Counted from the first letter of the stretch, positions 10,892 to 20,585 are shown. The stretch is DNA of 61,023 bases from Limosilactobacillus urinaemulieris (GCF_014838745.1 NZ_JABUXR010000013.1:1-61023); one strand, 5' to 3'. A program made the numbers and translations. The notes: generated from the sequence alone by a model not told the origin.

Positions 10892-10978
10892 TTCACCTCC
10901 GCTTTCACTATTTTTATTATTGGTTCAATTAATTAGTTTAATTTAACCGTATGATAAATTAAATACCACACAAATTAA

Positions 10979-11007
10979 ATTTTAAGCTTGCCGTTAATTG
11001 GTGTCAA
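10979..11007 (-). promoter_or_regulatory. Consensus sigma-A promoter of rny
   Basis: TTGACA (complement of 11002-11007), 17-nt spacer, TAAAAT (complement of 10979-10984), about 90 bp before the rny start. Confidence 0.75.
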
Positions 11008-11027
11008 CCATTCTTTCAATAATTAAA

Positions 11028-11066
11028 GAAGGCCGGGAAAAACAAAATGCTTTCCCCGGTCTTTAT
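11028..11066 (-). terminator. Terminator of recA
   Basis: On the minus strand GACCGGGGAAA pairs with TTTCCCGGCC around a short loop and runs into TTCTTTAATT. It separates recA from rny. Confidence 0.75.
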
Positions 11067-11091
11067 CTATTACCAGTAGTTATTAAAATTG

Positions 11092-12174
11092 TTACTTTTT
11101 GCTTGCTTCTTCAATTGTTTCTTGCTTAGCCTCGGAACTAGTACTTTGCTTCTCATTCTGGGCCTTATTTGCGGTATCCTTTAATGGTTCCATTCCATTG
11201 GCTTCACGAACCTTATTCATCAGCTCAGTCATACTATCAGGATGTTCAGCCAGCCACTTCTTGGCATTTTCACGTCCTTGACCGATCCGTTCATCGCCAT
11301 ATGAGTACCACGCACCAGACTTCTTAACGAGGTCTTGCTCGACAGCCATGTCAAGAAGCTCACCGGTCTTGGAAATTCCTTCACCATACATAATGTCAAC
11401 TTCAGCACGCTTAAATGGTGGAGCAACCTTATTCTTAACGATTTTAATTTTAGTCCGGTTACCAATAACATTAGTCCCGTTTTTAATCTGCTCAGACCGC
11501 CGAATTTCCATTCGAATTGTTGAGTAGAACTTTAATGCTCGCCCACCAGTAGTAGTTTCTGGGTTACCGAACATCACACCAACTTTCTCACGAATTTGGT
11601 TGATAAAAATGGCAATCGTCTTTGTCTTATTAATTTCCCCAGAAAGCTTCCGCAATGCTTGTGACATTAACCGTGCCTGAAGACCAACGTGGGCGTCCCC
11701 CATCTCACCTTCAATTTCGGCACGCGGAACAAGCGCAGCCACTGAGTCAACAACTACCAAGTCAACTGCTCCACTAGAAATTAATGCATCCGCAATTTCT
11801 AGCCCTTCTTCACCAGTATCTGGTTGGGAAAGAAGTAAGTCATCGACATTTACACCTAATGCCTCTGCATATTGAGGATCAAGGGCGTTTTCAGCGTCAA
11901 TATAGGCAGCGGTCCCGCCTTGACGCTGTACTTCAGCAACCGCTTGTAAAGCAACTGTCGTCTTACCTGAACTTTCAGGACCATAGATTTCAACAATTCG
12001 CCCCCGAGGGTAACCACCCACACCAAGGGCCTTGTCAATTGCTAATGAACCACTTGAAACTGTAGCAATCTTCATATCAGCTGCGTCTCCCATCCGCATG
12101 ATGGAACCCTTACCGAAATTCTTTTCAATTTTACGAATTGCGACATCAAGTGCTGCTTTTCGTTGATCAGCCAA
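11092..12174 (-). CDS. recA: Recombinase RecA
   Basis: Forms ATP-dependent filaments on single-stranded DNA, catalyses strand exchange and triggers LexA self-cleavage. The 360 residues show Walker [10 protein letters not shown] (65-73), Walker [12 protein letters not shown]1/L2 loops ([34 protein letters not shown]) and an acidic/Lys/Gln-rich C-terminal tail that commonly tunes activity. The ATG follows AAGGAGG. Regulation is likely by SOS: a LexA-type box lies about 75 bp upstream at 12248-12261. Spacing after cinA fits the common cinA-recA pair. Confidence 0.98.
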   Translation of the reverse strand: MADQRKAALDVAIRKIEKNFGKGSIMRMGDAADMKIATVSSGSLAIDKALGVGGYPRGRIVEIYGPESSGKTTVALQAVAEVQRQGGTAAYIDAENALDPQYAEALGVNVDDLLLSQPDTGEEGLEIADALISSGAVDLVVVDSVAALVPRAEIEGEMGDAHVGLQARLMSQALRKLSGEINKTKTIAIFINQIREKVGVMFGNPETTTGGRALKFYSTIRMEIRRSEQIKNGTNVIGNRTKIKIVKNKVAPPFKRAEVDIMYGEGISKTGELLDMAVEQDLVKKSGAWYSYGDERIGQGRENAKKWLAEHPDSMTELMNKVREANGMEPLKDTANKAQNEKQSTSSEAKQETIEEASKK

Positions 12175-12247
12175 AATAATTCCTCCTTTGAAACGGAATA
12201 TCCGTTAATAATCATAACAGTTTTGGACAAAAAAACAAGAATTTTAG

Positions 12248-12261
12248 CAAACAATCGTTCG
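12248..12261 (-). promoter_or_regulatory. LexA (DinR) SOS box upstream of recA
   Basis: Minus-strand CGAACGATTGTTTG fits the Gram-positive SOS consensus CGAAC-N4-GTTCG with one mismatch. It lies 1 bp beyond the cinA stop and upstream of a TATGAT -10 for recA (TTGTTT-16-TATGAT). Confidence 0.7.
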
Positions 12262-12262
12262 A

Positions 12263-13504
12263 TTATTTTTTTAATTCTTGTAAAAGCATCTGTAAACCAT
12301 ATTGGACGCTCAATAGCCGAATTTCTTGTCGTCCCAAATATCCGGCCAATCGCAACTGCTTAGAGATAGTAGGTTGCCCTTTACGCGCCAGTCCAATCCA
12401 CACCGTTCCAGCTGGTTGTCCTTCTAATTCATCAGGTCCGGCTACCCCTGTAAAGCCGATCCCAAAGTCAGCATCGAGTTTCTTTCGTGAATAATCTGCC
12501 ATTGCCTGAGCAGTCGCACTACTTACAACCCCGTTTTGTTTAATGAGTGAAGCTGGAATACCAAGTAAGTTAATTTTTGCTTCAGCAGCATAGGTAACAA
12601 AGCCACCATTAAAGATCGCTGAAGCTCCGGGAACAGAACAAACCGTACTTTGAAAGAGTCCACCAGTTAAGCTTTCAGCTCCCGTAATTGTTAACCCTTG
12701 TTGCTTAAGGAGACCAACAACTTCATTAGCTAAATTAAAGTCGTTCCCCATTCCCAGATAGTATTGTTGCTCTTTTTTCAGAATTGCCTTAGTTACTTGG
12801 TCAAAGATTGCCTTAATATCCGCTTGTACATTTGCAATTATCGTCAACCGCAACTCAATATTAGTTGGTTTGACGTAGGAGGTAATAGCAACATTAGGAT
12901 AGTCATCCATTATCGGCTTTAACTCGCTCATTAAGGTTGATTCGGGACGACCAAGGAAATGGAGTGCTCGTGTTTGGATTGTTTTTTGAATACTAAATTC
13001 TTTGATAATTCGCGGAAGCACCTCCTGCTCCACCATTGTCTGAAATTCAGCAGGTGGTCCGGGAAGAATTACCACTCGGTGCTTTTTCGCTTTCAACCAA
13101 CTTCCTAAGGCGAGTCCCCGTGAATTTGGAATCAGCTCACCAATATATTGTGCCTGTCGCTTATTTTCAGGCTGAACCGGAATTTGCCGCTGTGCAAAGA
13201 TCCTCAAAAGGTGGTGCCAGGTTTGATCATCGGTCTTTACCAGTGCTCCAACACCACGGGCAACCGCTGACAAAGTAACATCATCTGCTGTTGGTCCTAA
13301 ACCGCCACAAACAAAAGTAATCTCTGCGCGATCTTGTGCATTCCGCACACAGTCAATAATGACGATCGGATCATCTCCGACTGTCACTTGTGATGCTACC
13401 GTAATGCCTAACGAATTGAGCTTTTTTGCTAAAAATGCCGAATTAGTATTCGCAATTTCACCACGCTGAAGTTCATCACCAACCGAAATAATTTCTGCAT
13501 TCAT
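12263..13504 (-). CDS. cinA: CinA-family protein (nicotinamide-nucleotide amidase / competence-damage protein)
   Basis: The N-terminal MoaB/MoCF-like half (MNAEIISVGDELQRGEIANTN... FVCGGLGPTADD) acts in related proteins as a pyrophosphatase. The C-terminal PncC half (TGAESLTGGLFQS, GVVSSATAQAMA, GVAGP) acts in relatives as an NMN amidase. The frame is open to a TTG five codons upstream, but ATG at 13504 is preferred: GGAGG lies about 8 nt before it and the protein then starts at the family position. The result is 413 residues. It is adjacent to recA, as in many competent Firmicutes. Confidence 0.93.
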   Translation of the reverse strand: MNAEIISVGDELQRGEIANTNSAFLAKKLNSLGITVASQVTVGDDPIVIIDCVRNAQDRAEITFVCGGLGPTADDVTLSAVARGVGALVKTDDQTWHHLLRIFAQRQIPVQPENKRQAQYIGELIPNSRGLALGSWLKAKKHRVVILPGPPAEFQTMVEQEVLPRIIKEFSIQKTIQTRALHFLGRPESTLMSELKPIMDDYPNVAITSYVKPTNIELRLTIIANVQADIKAIFDQVTKAILKKEQQYYLGMGNDFNLANEVVGLLKQQGLTITGAESLTGGLFQSTVCSVPGASAIFNGGFVTYAAEAKINLLGIPASLIKQNGVVSSATAQAMADYSRKKLDADFGIGFTGVAGPDELEGQPAGTVWIGLARKGQPTISKQLRLAGYLGRQEIRLLSVQYGLQMLLQELKK

Positions 13505-13624
13505 GTTTTTTGCCTCCAACTATCAATAACGTAAAATTACTTTAATTTTATTTTTTATGGAAAATAATTTTGATTGCCCTAGATAAATGATATAACTAAT
13601 TTCTAAGAGATATAAGTCTTAAGC

Positions 13625-13667
13625 AAAAAAGCTCTAGTATCCAGATAAACTGGAACTAGAGTTTTTC
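13625..13667 (-). terminator. Terminator of the MFS antiporter gene
   Basis: CTCTAGTTCCAG pairs with CTGGATACTAGAG around TTTAT; T runs flank both sides (GCTTTTTTG on the minus strand), so it may work in both directions. Confidence 0.8.
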
Positions 13668-13699
13668 AGTTACGAATGTTATTAAAAACAGCTTAGTGC

Positions 13700-15058
13700 T
13701 TATTCCTTAATATTTTCCTCTTTAGCAAGCTTAGCCACACGGTTTTCGTTAAACATAATATAGATTAACAACAAGAGGGCAAGCGTTGCGGCTGAATAGA
13801 GGACAATGTTACTTGCTAACCAACCATACTTGGATACTAAGACCCCGATTAAGGCAGTTGCTAAGGTTTCACCAAAAATGTACTGGAAGAAGCCCATGAA
13901 TCCTGTTGATGATCCAACAGCAAACTTCGGAACAGCTTCATTAACCATTAAACCAACCAATGTTAATGGTGCATAAATTAAGGTTCCCATAATGAAAAGG
14001 ACAGTAACAATTAAGGCATGACTTGTACTAAAGAAGTAAGTAGTCAGGCAAATGAAAAGTAAGATAACGCAAGCGATACAAACAATTGCCCGCCGATCTT
14101 TCAAGAAGTCAGAAATGGCACCCATGATAATAACACCAGGAACAGCTGCTAATTCAAAGATCCCAACTAACCACTTAGCAAATGATGGACTAAAGCCCTT
14201 AGATTGAACAAGGAAACTAGGAATCCAACTCATAACCCCGTAACGAACCAGGTAAAGAGACATTGAAGTTAACGTGATCGCCCAAACTACCTTGTTAGTT
14301 AAAATGTACTTTACAAAGATTTGTGGCAAGGTTAAATTTGTCAATTCTGATGAAGAAGCCTTACCGTTTTCAAGGACCACTTCATCACCAGTATATTGAG
14401 AAATGCTTGGCAAACCTACAGTTGTTGGCCGATCAGCACCACAAATCAATACGAAGGCAGCAATAATCAGTGAAACAACTGATGCCGTGTAGAACACAGC
14501 TGGGATTGAGCCAGAAAACATGAAAGTTGCTAATTGGACAACGGCAACACAGACAAAGGCACCAGCGTTGTGGGCAGAGGACCAAATGGAGTAAATGGCT
14601 CCACGGTGCTTCTTCCCCCACCAAAGTTGAACAATCCGTTGACATGCAGCGGCACCCATCCCTTGAGCAACTGACATTACAAGCATTAAGAACATCATTA
14701 CATAGAGGTTCTTTGTAGCCCCTAACCCGAAGTTCAAAATTGCTGAAATAATCAATCCAGTTGCCAGGTAGTGGTTTGGATTACTCTTATCACTGAGTGC
14801 TCCCATGAATAGCTTAGAAATACCATAACCAATACCAAAACATGAAAGAACCATCCCGATATCAGCTGTGGTAAATCCATATTGCTTCATAATGTCGTTC
14901 TGTTCGGTTGTAAAAATAAGACGAATAACATAATAGCCAATGTAACCAATACAGATTGACAATAAAACACCAACTTGACGCCACTTATAAACGGTTGAAA
15001 TTTTATCCTTCGGAACCTTAGTTTTAGCATCAGGAGCTGGTTTTAAAAATGAAAGCAT
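13700..15058 (-). CDS. MFS transporter, organophosphate:Pi antiporter (GlpT/UhpT-like) family
   Basis: The 452-residue membrane protein has about 12 predicted helices. It has the family-like segments IGYIGYYVIR, YGFTTADIGMVLSCFGIGYGISK and GALSDKSNPN, which resemble glycerol-3-phosphate and hexose-phosphate antiporters. Likely substrates are sugar or glycerol phosphates exchanged for phosphate, but the exact substrate cannot be read from sequence. ATG with AAGGAGATG upstream. It is monocistronic, with terminators on both sides. Confidence 0.8.
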   Translation of the reverse strand: MLSFLKPAPDAKTKVPKDKISTVYKWRQVGVLLSICIGYIGYYVIRLIFTTEQNDIMKQYGFTTADIGMVLSCFGIGYGISKLFMGALSDKSNPNHYLATGLIISAILNFGLGATKNLYVMMFLMLVMSVAQGMGAAACQRIVQLWWGKKHRGAIYSIWSSAHNAGAFVCVAVVQLATFMFSGSIPAVFYTASVVSLIIAAFVLICGADRPTTVGLPSISQYTGDEVVLENGKASSSELTNLTLPQIFVKYILTNKVVWAITLTSMSLYLVRYGVMSWIPSFLVQSKGFSPSFAKWLVGIFELAAVPGVIIMGAISDFLKDRRAIVCIACVILLFICLTTYFFSTSHALIVTVLFIMGTLIYAPLTLVGLMVNEAVPKFAVGSSTGFMGFFQYIFGETLATALIGVLVSKYGWLASNIVLYSAATLALLLLIYIMFNENRVAKLAKEENIKE

Positions 15059-15178
15059 AACTACATCTCCTTAATATGAAATCCCTTTCAAGAAAAAGGT
15101 ACAGACCGATTTTAACATATTTCAAAATATAAATGAACATTTTTTTCAAAAATATCAATAACTGGTTTTATCAAAACA

Positions 15179-15216
15179 AAAACGACTTCACTCAAAGCTA
15201 AGCAAAGTCGCCGTTT
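15179..15216 (-). terminator. Terminator of the ymfF-ymfH-rodZ-pgsA operon
   Basis: On the minus strand GCGACTT pairs with AAGTCGT and is followed by TTTTGTTTTG, just downstream of the pgsA stop. Confidence 0.65.
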
Positions 15217-15236
15217 CGGATATATAAAGCTAATAG

Positions 15237-15824
15237 TTATTTAAAGCCGTCTGAAAAGACATCTCGTCCCTGAATAAAGTAGTCAACCCCAGAATAAATG
15301 GTAAAGAATAGGCAAATATATAGCATAATTTGACCAAATGGAATTCCCCAAATTGCAAAAATCACGTTATTAAGAAGTAAAAAGATAATTGCAATAAACT
15401 GAGTAGTTGTTTTAATTTTCCCTGGCATTTTAGCGGCCAGAACAACACCGTCTTGCTCTACTAATAAGAGGCGCAACCCGGTAACTGATAATTCTCGCCA
15501 GATAATAATTGATGTTACCCAGGCAGGAACAATCTGATTACCAGTCAAAACAATAAATGCCGTCATTACCAGTAATTTATCTGCTAGCGGATCAGTAAAC
15601 TTCCCAAAATTAGTTACCAAGTGATGTTTCCGTGCAATTCGACCGTCTAAATTATCAGTCAATGTTGCTGCGATAAACAAAATTGCAGCAATGAATTGTG
15701 AAACAGGAATCGTTGCTCCCCAGAAGCTGACTGCTCCCCACGATTGTAATGGCAGAACCATTAATAGCAAGAAAAAGGGAATAATGATTAACCGCACAAC
15801 GGTTAGTTTATTAGGTAAATTCAA
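15237..15824 (-). CDS. pgsA: CDP-diacylglycerol-glycerol-3-phosphate 3-phosphatidyltransferase
   Basis: Makes phosphatidylglycerophosphate, the committed step to phosphatidylglycerol and cardiolipin, at the membrane. The 195 residues carry the CDP-alcohol phosphatidyltransferase signature D-G-x2-A-R-x8-G-x3-D-x3-D (DGRIARKHHLVTNFGKFTDP then LADK) and several hydrophobic helices. It is the last gene of the operon, 21 bp after rodZ, as in the B. subtilis ymfM-pgsA-cinA-recA region. Confidence 0.95.
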   Translation of the reverse strand: MNLPNKLTVVRLIIIPFFLLLMVLPLQSWGAVSFWGATIPVSQFIAAILFIAATLTDNLDGRIARKHHLVTNFGKFTDPLADKLLVMTAFIVLTGNQIVPAWVTSIIIWRELSVTGLRLLLVEQDGVVLAAKMPGKIKTTTQFIAIIFLLLNNVIFAIWGIPFGQIMLYICLFFTIYSGVDYFIQGRDVFSDGFK

Positions 15825-15845
15825 ATTGCTTCCTCCTCATAACCA

Positions 15846-16907
15846 TTAGCGTGATTGCGTTTGGTTAGTTTGTGACTGTTGTGTTTGCGTCCGGTTCTGA
15901 CCTTGATTTGTAGTAGTCCTGGGCGCATTAGTTGTCGTTTGATTGGTTTGGTTTGTTCTCGTCGTCTGCGTAGTAGTCTGCTGACCGCTAGTGGTTCGAC
16001 TAGAAGAACCGCTGCTTGACACGGATGAACTTGATGAGTTACCAAAGTGAATCGTTACTGTTCGAGTATTATTGTAGCGACCATTATCCGTAAAGTTAAT
16101 CTTCTTGTTACCAAGTCTTAAGGCAGTAGCTGAAGCATTACCAACCGTAATAACAACGGTATTAGTAGTTCGCTTAATAGTTACATCAGCCGTTGAATTA
16201 GCGTCCATTGTCCGACTTAAAGCACTAGTGCCATCGGTAGTAACACTGTTCCATGCCCGACCACTTGTCTTGATTTGTAACTTAGCATCCTTCTTTAATG
16301 AAGCGGCATTGTAAGTAACGCTATTATTATTCCGGCTAGCTTCTGTTAATTTAATAGCTGTACTCTTCTTCGTCTTAGTGGAGCTCTTCTTTACAGAACT
16401 GCTACTCTTCTTTCGGCTTTCACCTGAAACCGAAACGGAGCTATTATCAATCTTGGTTGAAGAATCCTGGTGGCCACGAACAATCGCAGTTACCCAAATT
16501 GCAGCTAAAACAATCACGATTACACACGCAATAATAATAGTTGGCATGTATTGGCGAACTTTACTAACTCCTTGACTAACGGTTTTCCGCCGATTTGCCC
16601 GTGTTTCAACTGCCTGACTAATATGATCGGAATATTCCTCTGTCTTCGCCTTAGGTAATTGTTCGTTAAACTCTTTTAATAACTCATTGCCATCAAGGCC
16701 CACCGTATCTGCATACTGCTTAATAAATGCCCGAACGTAAAAGTCGCCTGGCAACTCATCAAATTTTTCGTCCTCAATTGCAATTAAGTATCGTTTCTGA
16801 ATCTTCGTTAACTGTTGTAAATCATCTAACGTATAGCCCTTAGCTTGTCGAGCATCGCGTAGCTTCTTTCCAATTTGGATTTGTTGTTCATTATCGTTTT
16901 CACTCAT
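15846..16907 (-). CDS. rodZ: RodZ-like cytoskeletal/HTH membrane protein with Thr/Asn/Gln-rich tail
   Basis: RodZ links MreB filaments to the wall-synthesis machinery. The N-terminal HTH_25 fold (about 10-80, GKKLRDARQAKGYTLDDLQQLT) is followed by a basic juxtamembrane segment, one transmembrane helix (121-143) and an extracytoplasmic DUF4115-like domain (about 195-290, TSGRAWNSVTTDG). The last 60 or so residues are a low-complexity Ser/Thr/Asn/Gln tail. Length is 353, longer than the roughly 290-300 of B. subtilis YmfM. It lies between ymfH and pgsA. Confidence 0.88.
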   Translation of the reverse strand: MSENDNEQQIQIGKKLRDARQAKGYTLDDLQQLTKIQKRYLIAIEDEKFDELPGDFYVRAFIKQYADTVGLDGNELLKEFNEQLPKAKTEEYSDHISQAVETRANRRKTVSQGVSKVRQYMPTIIIACVIVIVLAAIWVTAIVRGHQDSSTKIDNSSVSVSGESRKKSSSSVKKSSTKTKKSTAIKLTEASRNNNSVTYNAASLKKDAKLQIKTSGRAWNSVTTDGTSALSRTMDANSTADVTIKRTTNTVVITVGNASATALRLGNKKINFTDNGRYNNTRTVTIHFGNSSSSSVSSSGSSSRTTSGQQTTTQTTRTNQTNQTTTNAPRTTTNQGQNRTQTQQSQTNQTQSR

Positions 16908-16991
16908 TGTGATATCTCCATCTCTGAATTTTAATCCTACCTGCTAATTATAGCATGGCATCCCGCTATTAATTATTAAGAAAGTCTTGAA

Positions 16992-18290
16992 TTAACGGTG
17001 CTGGGGAATGATTTGGAATACAGAAATTCCCTGTGAAACAATGAAGCGCTTGGCAACATCATAAAGGTCATTCAAATCAATTGATCGTAATTCCCTAATC
17101 TCATCCATCAGGTTAGCACCATCAAAGAAACTTCCTCCATAATGGTTTGCAACAGCCTCTGGTGAATCCAATAAGCCAGTTAAACGGCCAATCTCCGCAT
17201 TCTTGATTTCATTAAAGCGTGTTCTCGCGGCATCAATTTGCTGATCCGCACTTTCTAAAATAGCAATCACTTCGTCCGCAAATCGTTCCATTTGATCGGT
17301 GTCAGAACTGAAATATGCAAAGTAAAAATCCCGTTGCATTTCTAAATTATAAGCAAATGAATCGTCAAGAACCTCATTGTTGTATAACCGTAAATAATTG
17401 TCCGAAGTATCATCAAAAAGAACATCAAGTAACAAATCAATTGCTAATTTATAATGTAATCGTTCTCGACCACTTTCAGGCATCTCAATTCCGCGCAACC
17501 CAACAATGACTTTTGGTCTAGCCACATCCATCGTTAGGGACCGAAACGGAATAACATCGTGAGCAGATGGATCATTAAGGTTAAATACCCGCTCTGGTGT
17601 TATTGCAGGTAAGAATTGCCGACGACTTTGATTATCAGTTACCCACTCAACAGCCTCATCTGGATCCAACTTTCCTGCCAATACTAGGTTCATATTACTT
17701 GGTTGATAGAAGGTCCGATAAGTTTCCATTAAGTACTCGGGAGTAATTTTACTAATACTATCAACAGTTCCTGCAATATCAATGTGCATGGGATCATTAG
17801 GATAAAGGTTACCTAAGATTCCAAGATATAACCGCCAGGAAGCGTCATCCTCATACATTTTTATCTCTTGACCAATAATTCCCTGTTCTTTCTTTACCGT
17901 TTGTTCTGTAAAGTACGGTTCCTGGACAAAATCGAGCAGGACATTCAGACTTTCCCGAACATGATCGGTAGTGGAAAAGAGGTAACTAGTTTGAGTGAAG
18001 CTCGTAAAGGCGTTTGAATCAGCGCCAAGTTTCCCAAATAAGTCAAAGGCATCATGATCAGCCTTTTCAAACATTTTATGTTCTAAGAAATGCGCGATCC
18101 CGTCTGGAACCTGAATTGCGTCTTTTTTGCCGTACGGAACAAAATGATTATCAATTGAGCCAAAATTAGTAGTAAAAATTGCATAAGTTTTATGATAACC
18201 ACTCATTGGAATCATCTGCAAAGATAAGCCGGTTGCTAGCTGTTGCCGGTAAACCGGTTGGTTGAATTCGTCATAAACTTCTTTATTCAT
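16992..18290 (-). CDS. ymfH: M16-family zinc peptidase (YmfH-like, catalytic partner)
   Basis: Pitrilysin-type metallopeptidase, 432 residues. The inverted zinc motif HFLEH occupies residues 67-71, followed by the conserved acidic segment GQEIKMYEDD (140-149). The C-terminal half has the R/Y region typical of M16 proteins. It lies 6 bp downstream of the second M16 gene, which lacks the zinc motif, so the pair probably forms an active/inactive heterodimer as in other M16B pairs. The natural substrate is unknown. Confidence 0.9.
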   Translation of the reverse strand: MNKEVYDEFNQPVYRQQLATGLSLQMIPMSGYHKTYAIFTTNFGSIDNHFVPYGKKDAIQVPDGIAHFLEHKMFEKADHDAFDLFGKLGADSNAFTSFTQTSYLFSTTDHVRESLNVLLDFVQEPYFTEQTVKKEQGIIGQEIKMYEDDASWRLYLGILGNLYPNDPMHIDIAGTVDSISKITPEYLMETYRTFYQPSNMNLVLAGKLDPDEAVEWVTDNQSRRQFLPAITPERVFNLNDPSAHDVIPFRSLTMDVARPKVIVGLRGIEMPESGRERLHYKLAIDLLLDVLFDDTSDNYLRLYNNEVLDDSFAYNLEMQRDFYFAYFSSDTDQMERFADEVIAILESADQQIDAARTRFNEIKNAEIGRLTGLLDSPEAVANHYGGSFFDGANLMDEIRELRSIDLNDLYDVAKRFIVSQGISVFQIIPQHR

Positions 18291-18296
18291 ATAGTT

Positions 18297-19550
18297 TTAT
18301 TTTTCACCACTCAATAAATAACTTGCCTGTAGCTTGATCATTGATGCAACTTTCATCACATCATTCTTTGTCACCCGGTTGATTTGATTTGCAAAGTCTG
18401 TTTGTTCCCCTAATGAAAGTAATTGGTTAACCAAGTGATGTTCTAAAATGTTATTTGCAAGATCGAAACCAGCATAATGCTGATTAACTAATGCATCCTG
18501 AACTTCACGCATTAAGTCTCCAGTAAAGTTTCCGGTTTGGAGTTCGGTTACCTGTTCCTGGATCATTGTTAAAGCGGTCTGGTAATCAGTTGACTGGATC
18601 CCGGTCTGCACGTTAACTAATCCAGAGAATGGTGCCAGGCGACTTGAAGCGTAATATGCTAATCCTGCCTTTTCACGAACATTAGTAAATAGTTTTGAAT
18701 AAGGTGTCCCACCAAAGAGACCATTGAAAACGAGAGCAGCTGGATACAGCGGATCACGGTAATAAATCGGCAGGTGATAACCAAGGTCTAGTTTAGCCTG
18801 ACTAACATGTTGCTGCTCTTCTTGACTAACTATATCTTCATGAACTTGTTGAAAGTAGAATGGTTGGTCGGGAAGTTGTGGATTTCGGTCAGCAAATGGT
18901 AATTGATAAATTGCTGAATACACGTTTTCAGGATCAACATTTCCCAAAACAAAAATATCAATTTTATCCTGATTAATCATCTTTTCATATGTTTGAACAA
19001 GACTTGCTGGCGTACAGTAATCAAGATCCATAATTTTACCAAAGCTTGGCGTCCTCATCACAGAATCAGGAGAATAATAAAGCTTTAATAATTGCTGATT
19101 AGCATAAAATTGTTTGTCATCATATAGCGCCTTAATTGAACTAGCAAGGTTATTTACCTGCAGACGAAATGTTGGGCTATCAAATTCACCATCATCAATT
19201 AATGGGTGGAATAGTACCTGATTAATTAACTCAGTTACCTGTGCAAATAAATTATTCTGTGCCAACTGATTATTAATAAAACTTGATCGCAGTCGAACGG
19301 TATGCAACTGGCCTACCCGACCAACACCAAGCGAAACAAATGCTCCATACAATTTTGCCATCTGACGTGCAAGCGCTGTTTGTGTCGGATAAAGATGAGT
19401 ACTTGTTTCTAATAGGTTAGCAAGGAGGTTCCTTGCTGTGGCATTCGTAGTTGTCTGTGGTGTCGCAAAGTCAATCAAGATATGGGTCATCTTAAACTGC
19501 TTTGTCAGAATAACATGCAAATCGACACCCTTAGCAAGACGATAATCCAC
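18297..19550 (-). CDS. ymfF: M16-family peptidase-like protein (YmfF-like, non-catalytic partner)
   Basis: M16 fold protein in which the position of HxxEH reads NLLET (about residues 40-50), so zinc binding is lost. It probably partners the downstream catalytic subunit. The frame is open to a TTG at 19571, but GTG at 19550 is favoured by AAGGGAGA about 6 nt before it, giving 417 residues. It is the first gene of the ymfF-ymfH-rodZ-pgsA operon, with a promoter at 19612-19640. Confidence 0.87.
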   Translation of the reverse strand: MDYRLAKGVDLHVILTKQFKMTHILIDFATPQTTTNATARNLLANLLETSTHLYPTQTALARQMAKLYGAFVSLGVGRVGQLHTVRLRSSFINNQLAQNNLFAQVTELINQVLFHPLIDDGEFDSPTFRLQVNNLASSIKALYDDKQFYANQQLLKLYYSPDSVMRTPSFGKIMDLDYCTPASLVQTYEKMINQDKIDIFVLGNVDPENVYSAIYQLPFADRNPQLPDQPFYFQQVHEDIVSQEEQQHVSQAKLDLGYHLPIYYRDPLYPAALVFNGLFGGTPYSKLFTNVREKAGLAYYASSRLAPFSGLVNVQTGIQSTDYQTALTMIQEQVTELQTGNFTGDLMREVQDALVNQHYAGFDLANNILEHHLVNQLLSLGEQTDFANQINRVTKNDVMKVASMIKLQASYLLSGEK

Positions 19551-19611
19551 TGATATATCTCCCTTCCCCAATGCAATTAAAATTATAGATCGAACTAAAT
19601 CATACTGAATA

Positions 19612-19640
19612 ATAATACTTTATCAGGCTCTAAATTACAA
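19612..19640 (-). promoter_or_regulatory. Predicted promoter of the ymfF operon
   Basis: TTGTAA (complement of 19635-19640), 17-nt spacer, TATTAT (complement of 19612-19617), about 60 bp upstream of the preferred GTG. Confidence 0.65.
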
Positions 19641-19666
19641 ACTTTGCCGATAATTTAATTTTAAAA

Positions 19667-19715
19667 AAGATGTGGTCCCTAGCATTTAATCGTTAAATAC
19701 CAAAGACCACTTTTA
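19667..19715 (-). terminator. Terminator of the amino-acid ABC transporter operon
   Basis: GTGGTCTTTGGTATTTAA pairs with TTAAATGCTAGGGACCAC across a 4-nt loop, followed on the minus strand by ATCTTTTTT. Confidence 0.85.
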
Positions 19716-19742
19716 TGGTTTAAATATGTCACAGATAATTTT

Positions 19743-20585
19743 TTAATCCGCACCAAGGTAGTTACTATTAGTGCCAAACCACTTCTGGTTAATTTTTCTT
19801 AACTCACCATTCTTCTGTAACTTACCCAGTCCAGCATTAATTTTGTGGCGCAGAGTCTTGTCACCCTTCCGCATTCCCACGGCATAATACTCAACAGGAA
19901 GTTCTTTACTAGAATAGGTCCTGTATGACGCACTATTTTTTTGGTGTTTAATATAATAATCGGCATATACCTGATCCATCAAAATTCCCTGAATCCGGTT
20001 TGCATTTAAGTCAATAAATGCGTCCGGGAAAGTATCATAGAGGACTGGTTTCTGGTTTTTAATTAAGTCCTTAAGAACCTTAGGCCGCTCGTCCAATGCG
20101 GTAAGTCCAGTTGAACCATTCTGAACCCCTAATGATTTTCCCTTCATATCAGCAAAGTTTAAAATATTAGACGCCTTTTTGGTAACAAGAATCTGTTCGT
20201 TCTTCAAATATGGCCGACTGAAAGCAACTTTTTTCCGTCGACTAGGGTTAATTGAATACCCATTCCAGAGCAAATCAATTGTCCCATTTTTCAATTCCGT
20301 TTCCTTCATTGACCAATCAATTGGTTGAAAATCAGCCTTAATCCCGTACTGCTTAAAAACGGCCCGTGCCAAGTCAACATCATACCCAACTAACTTTCCG
20401 TTTTTTTGCCGAAAACCCATCGGAACAAAGCTATCATCTAGACCGATAACAACCCGCTTTCTGCGTTCAATTCGGTTCCAGGTATCTTGAGTATCCGCAC
20501 GTTGGGTAACACTCTCACAACCACTAAGAATAATGACGGGCGTAATTAAAGCTAGAAGCACCAGCCAATATTTAATTTTACGCAT
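19743..20585 (-). CDS. Amino-acid ABC transporter substrate-binding lipoprotein (candidate histidine)
   Basis: Family 3 periplasmic-type solute-binding protein. A signal peptide ends in the lipobox LSGC (about residues 20-23), so it is anchored by a lipidated Cys. The family-3 block GLDDSFVPMGFRQKNGKLVGYDVDLA follows. ATG at 20585 is chosen over a GTG three codons upstream because AGAGG lies 8 nt before it, giving 280 residues. It is the last gene of a permease-ATPase-binding protein operon behind a His-type T-box (21950-22340), which suggests histidine; the family also binds Arg, Gln, Lys or cystine. Confidence 0.87.
   Translation of the reverse strand: MRKIKYWLVLLALITPVIILSGCESVTQRADTQDTWNRIERRKRVVIGLDDSFVPMGFRQKNGKLVGYDVDLARAVFKQYGIKADFQPIDWSMKETELKNGTIDLLWNGYSINPSRRKKVAFSRPYLKNEQILVTKKASNILNFADMKGKSLGVQNGSTGLTALDERPKVLKDLIKNQKPVLYDTFPDAFIDLNANRIQGILMDQVYADYYIKHQKNSASYRTYSSKELPVEYYAVGMRKGDKTLRHKINAGLGKLQKNGELRKINQKWFGTNSNYLGAD

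Noticed and set aside
18297-19550. YmfF-like gene as an active zinc protease
   Set aside because: The HxxEH motif is missing at the expected place; only its neighbour YmfH has it.
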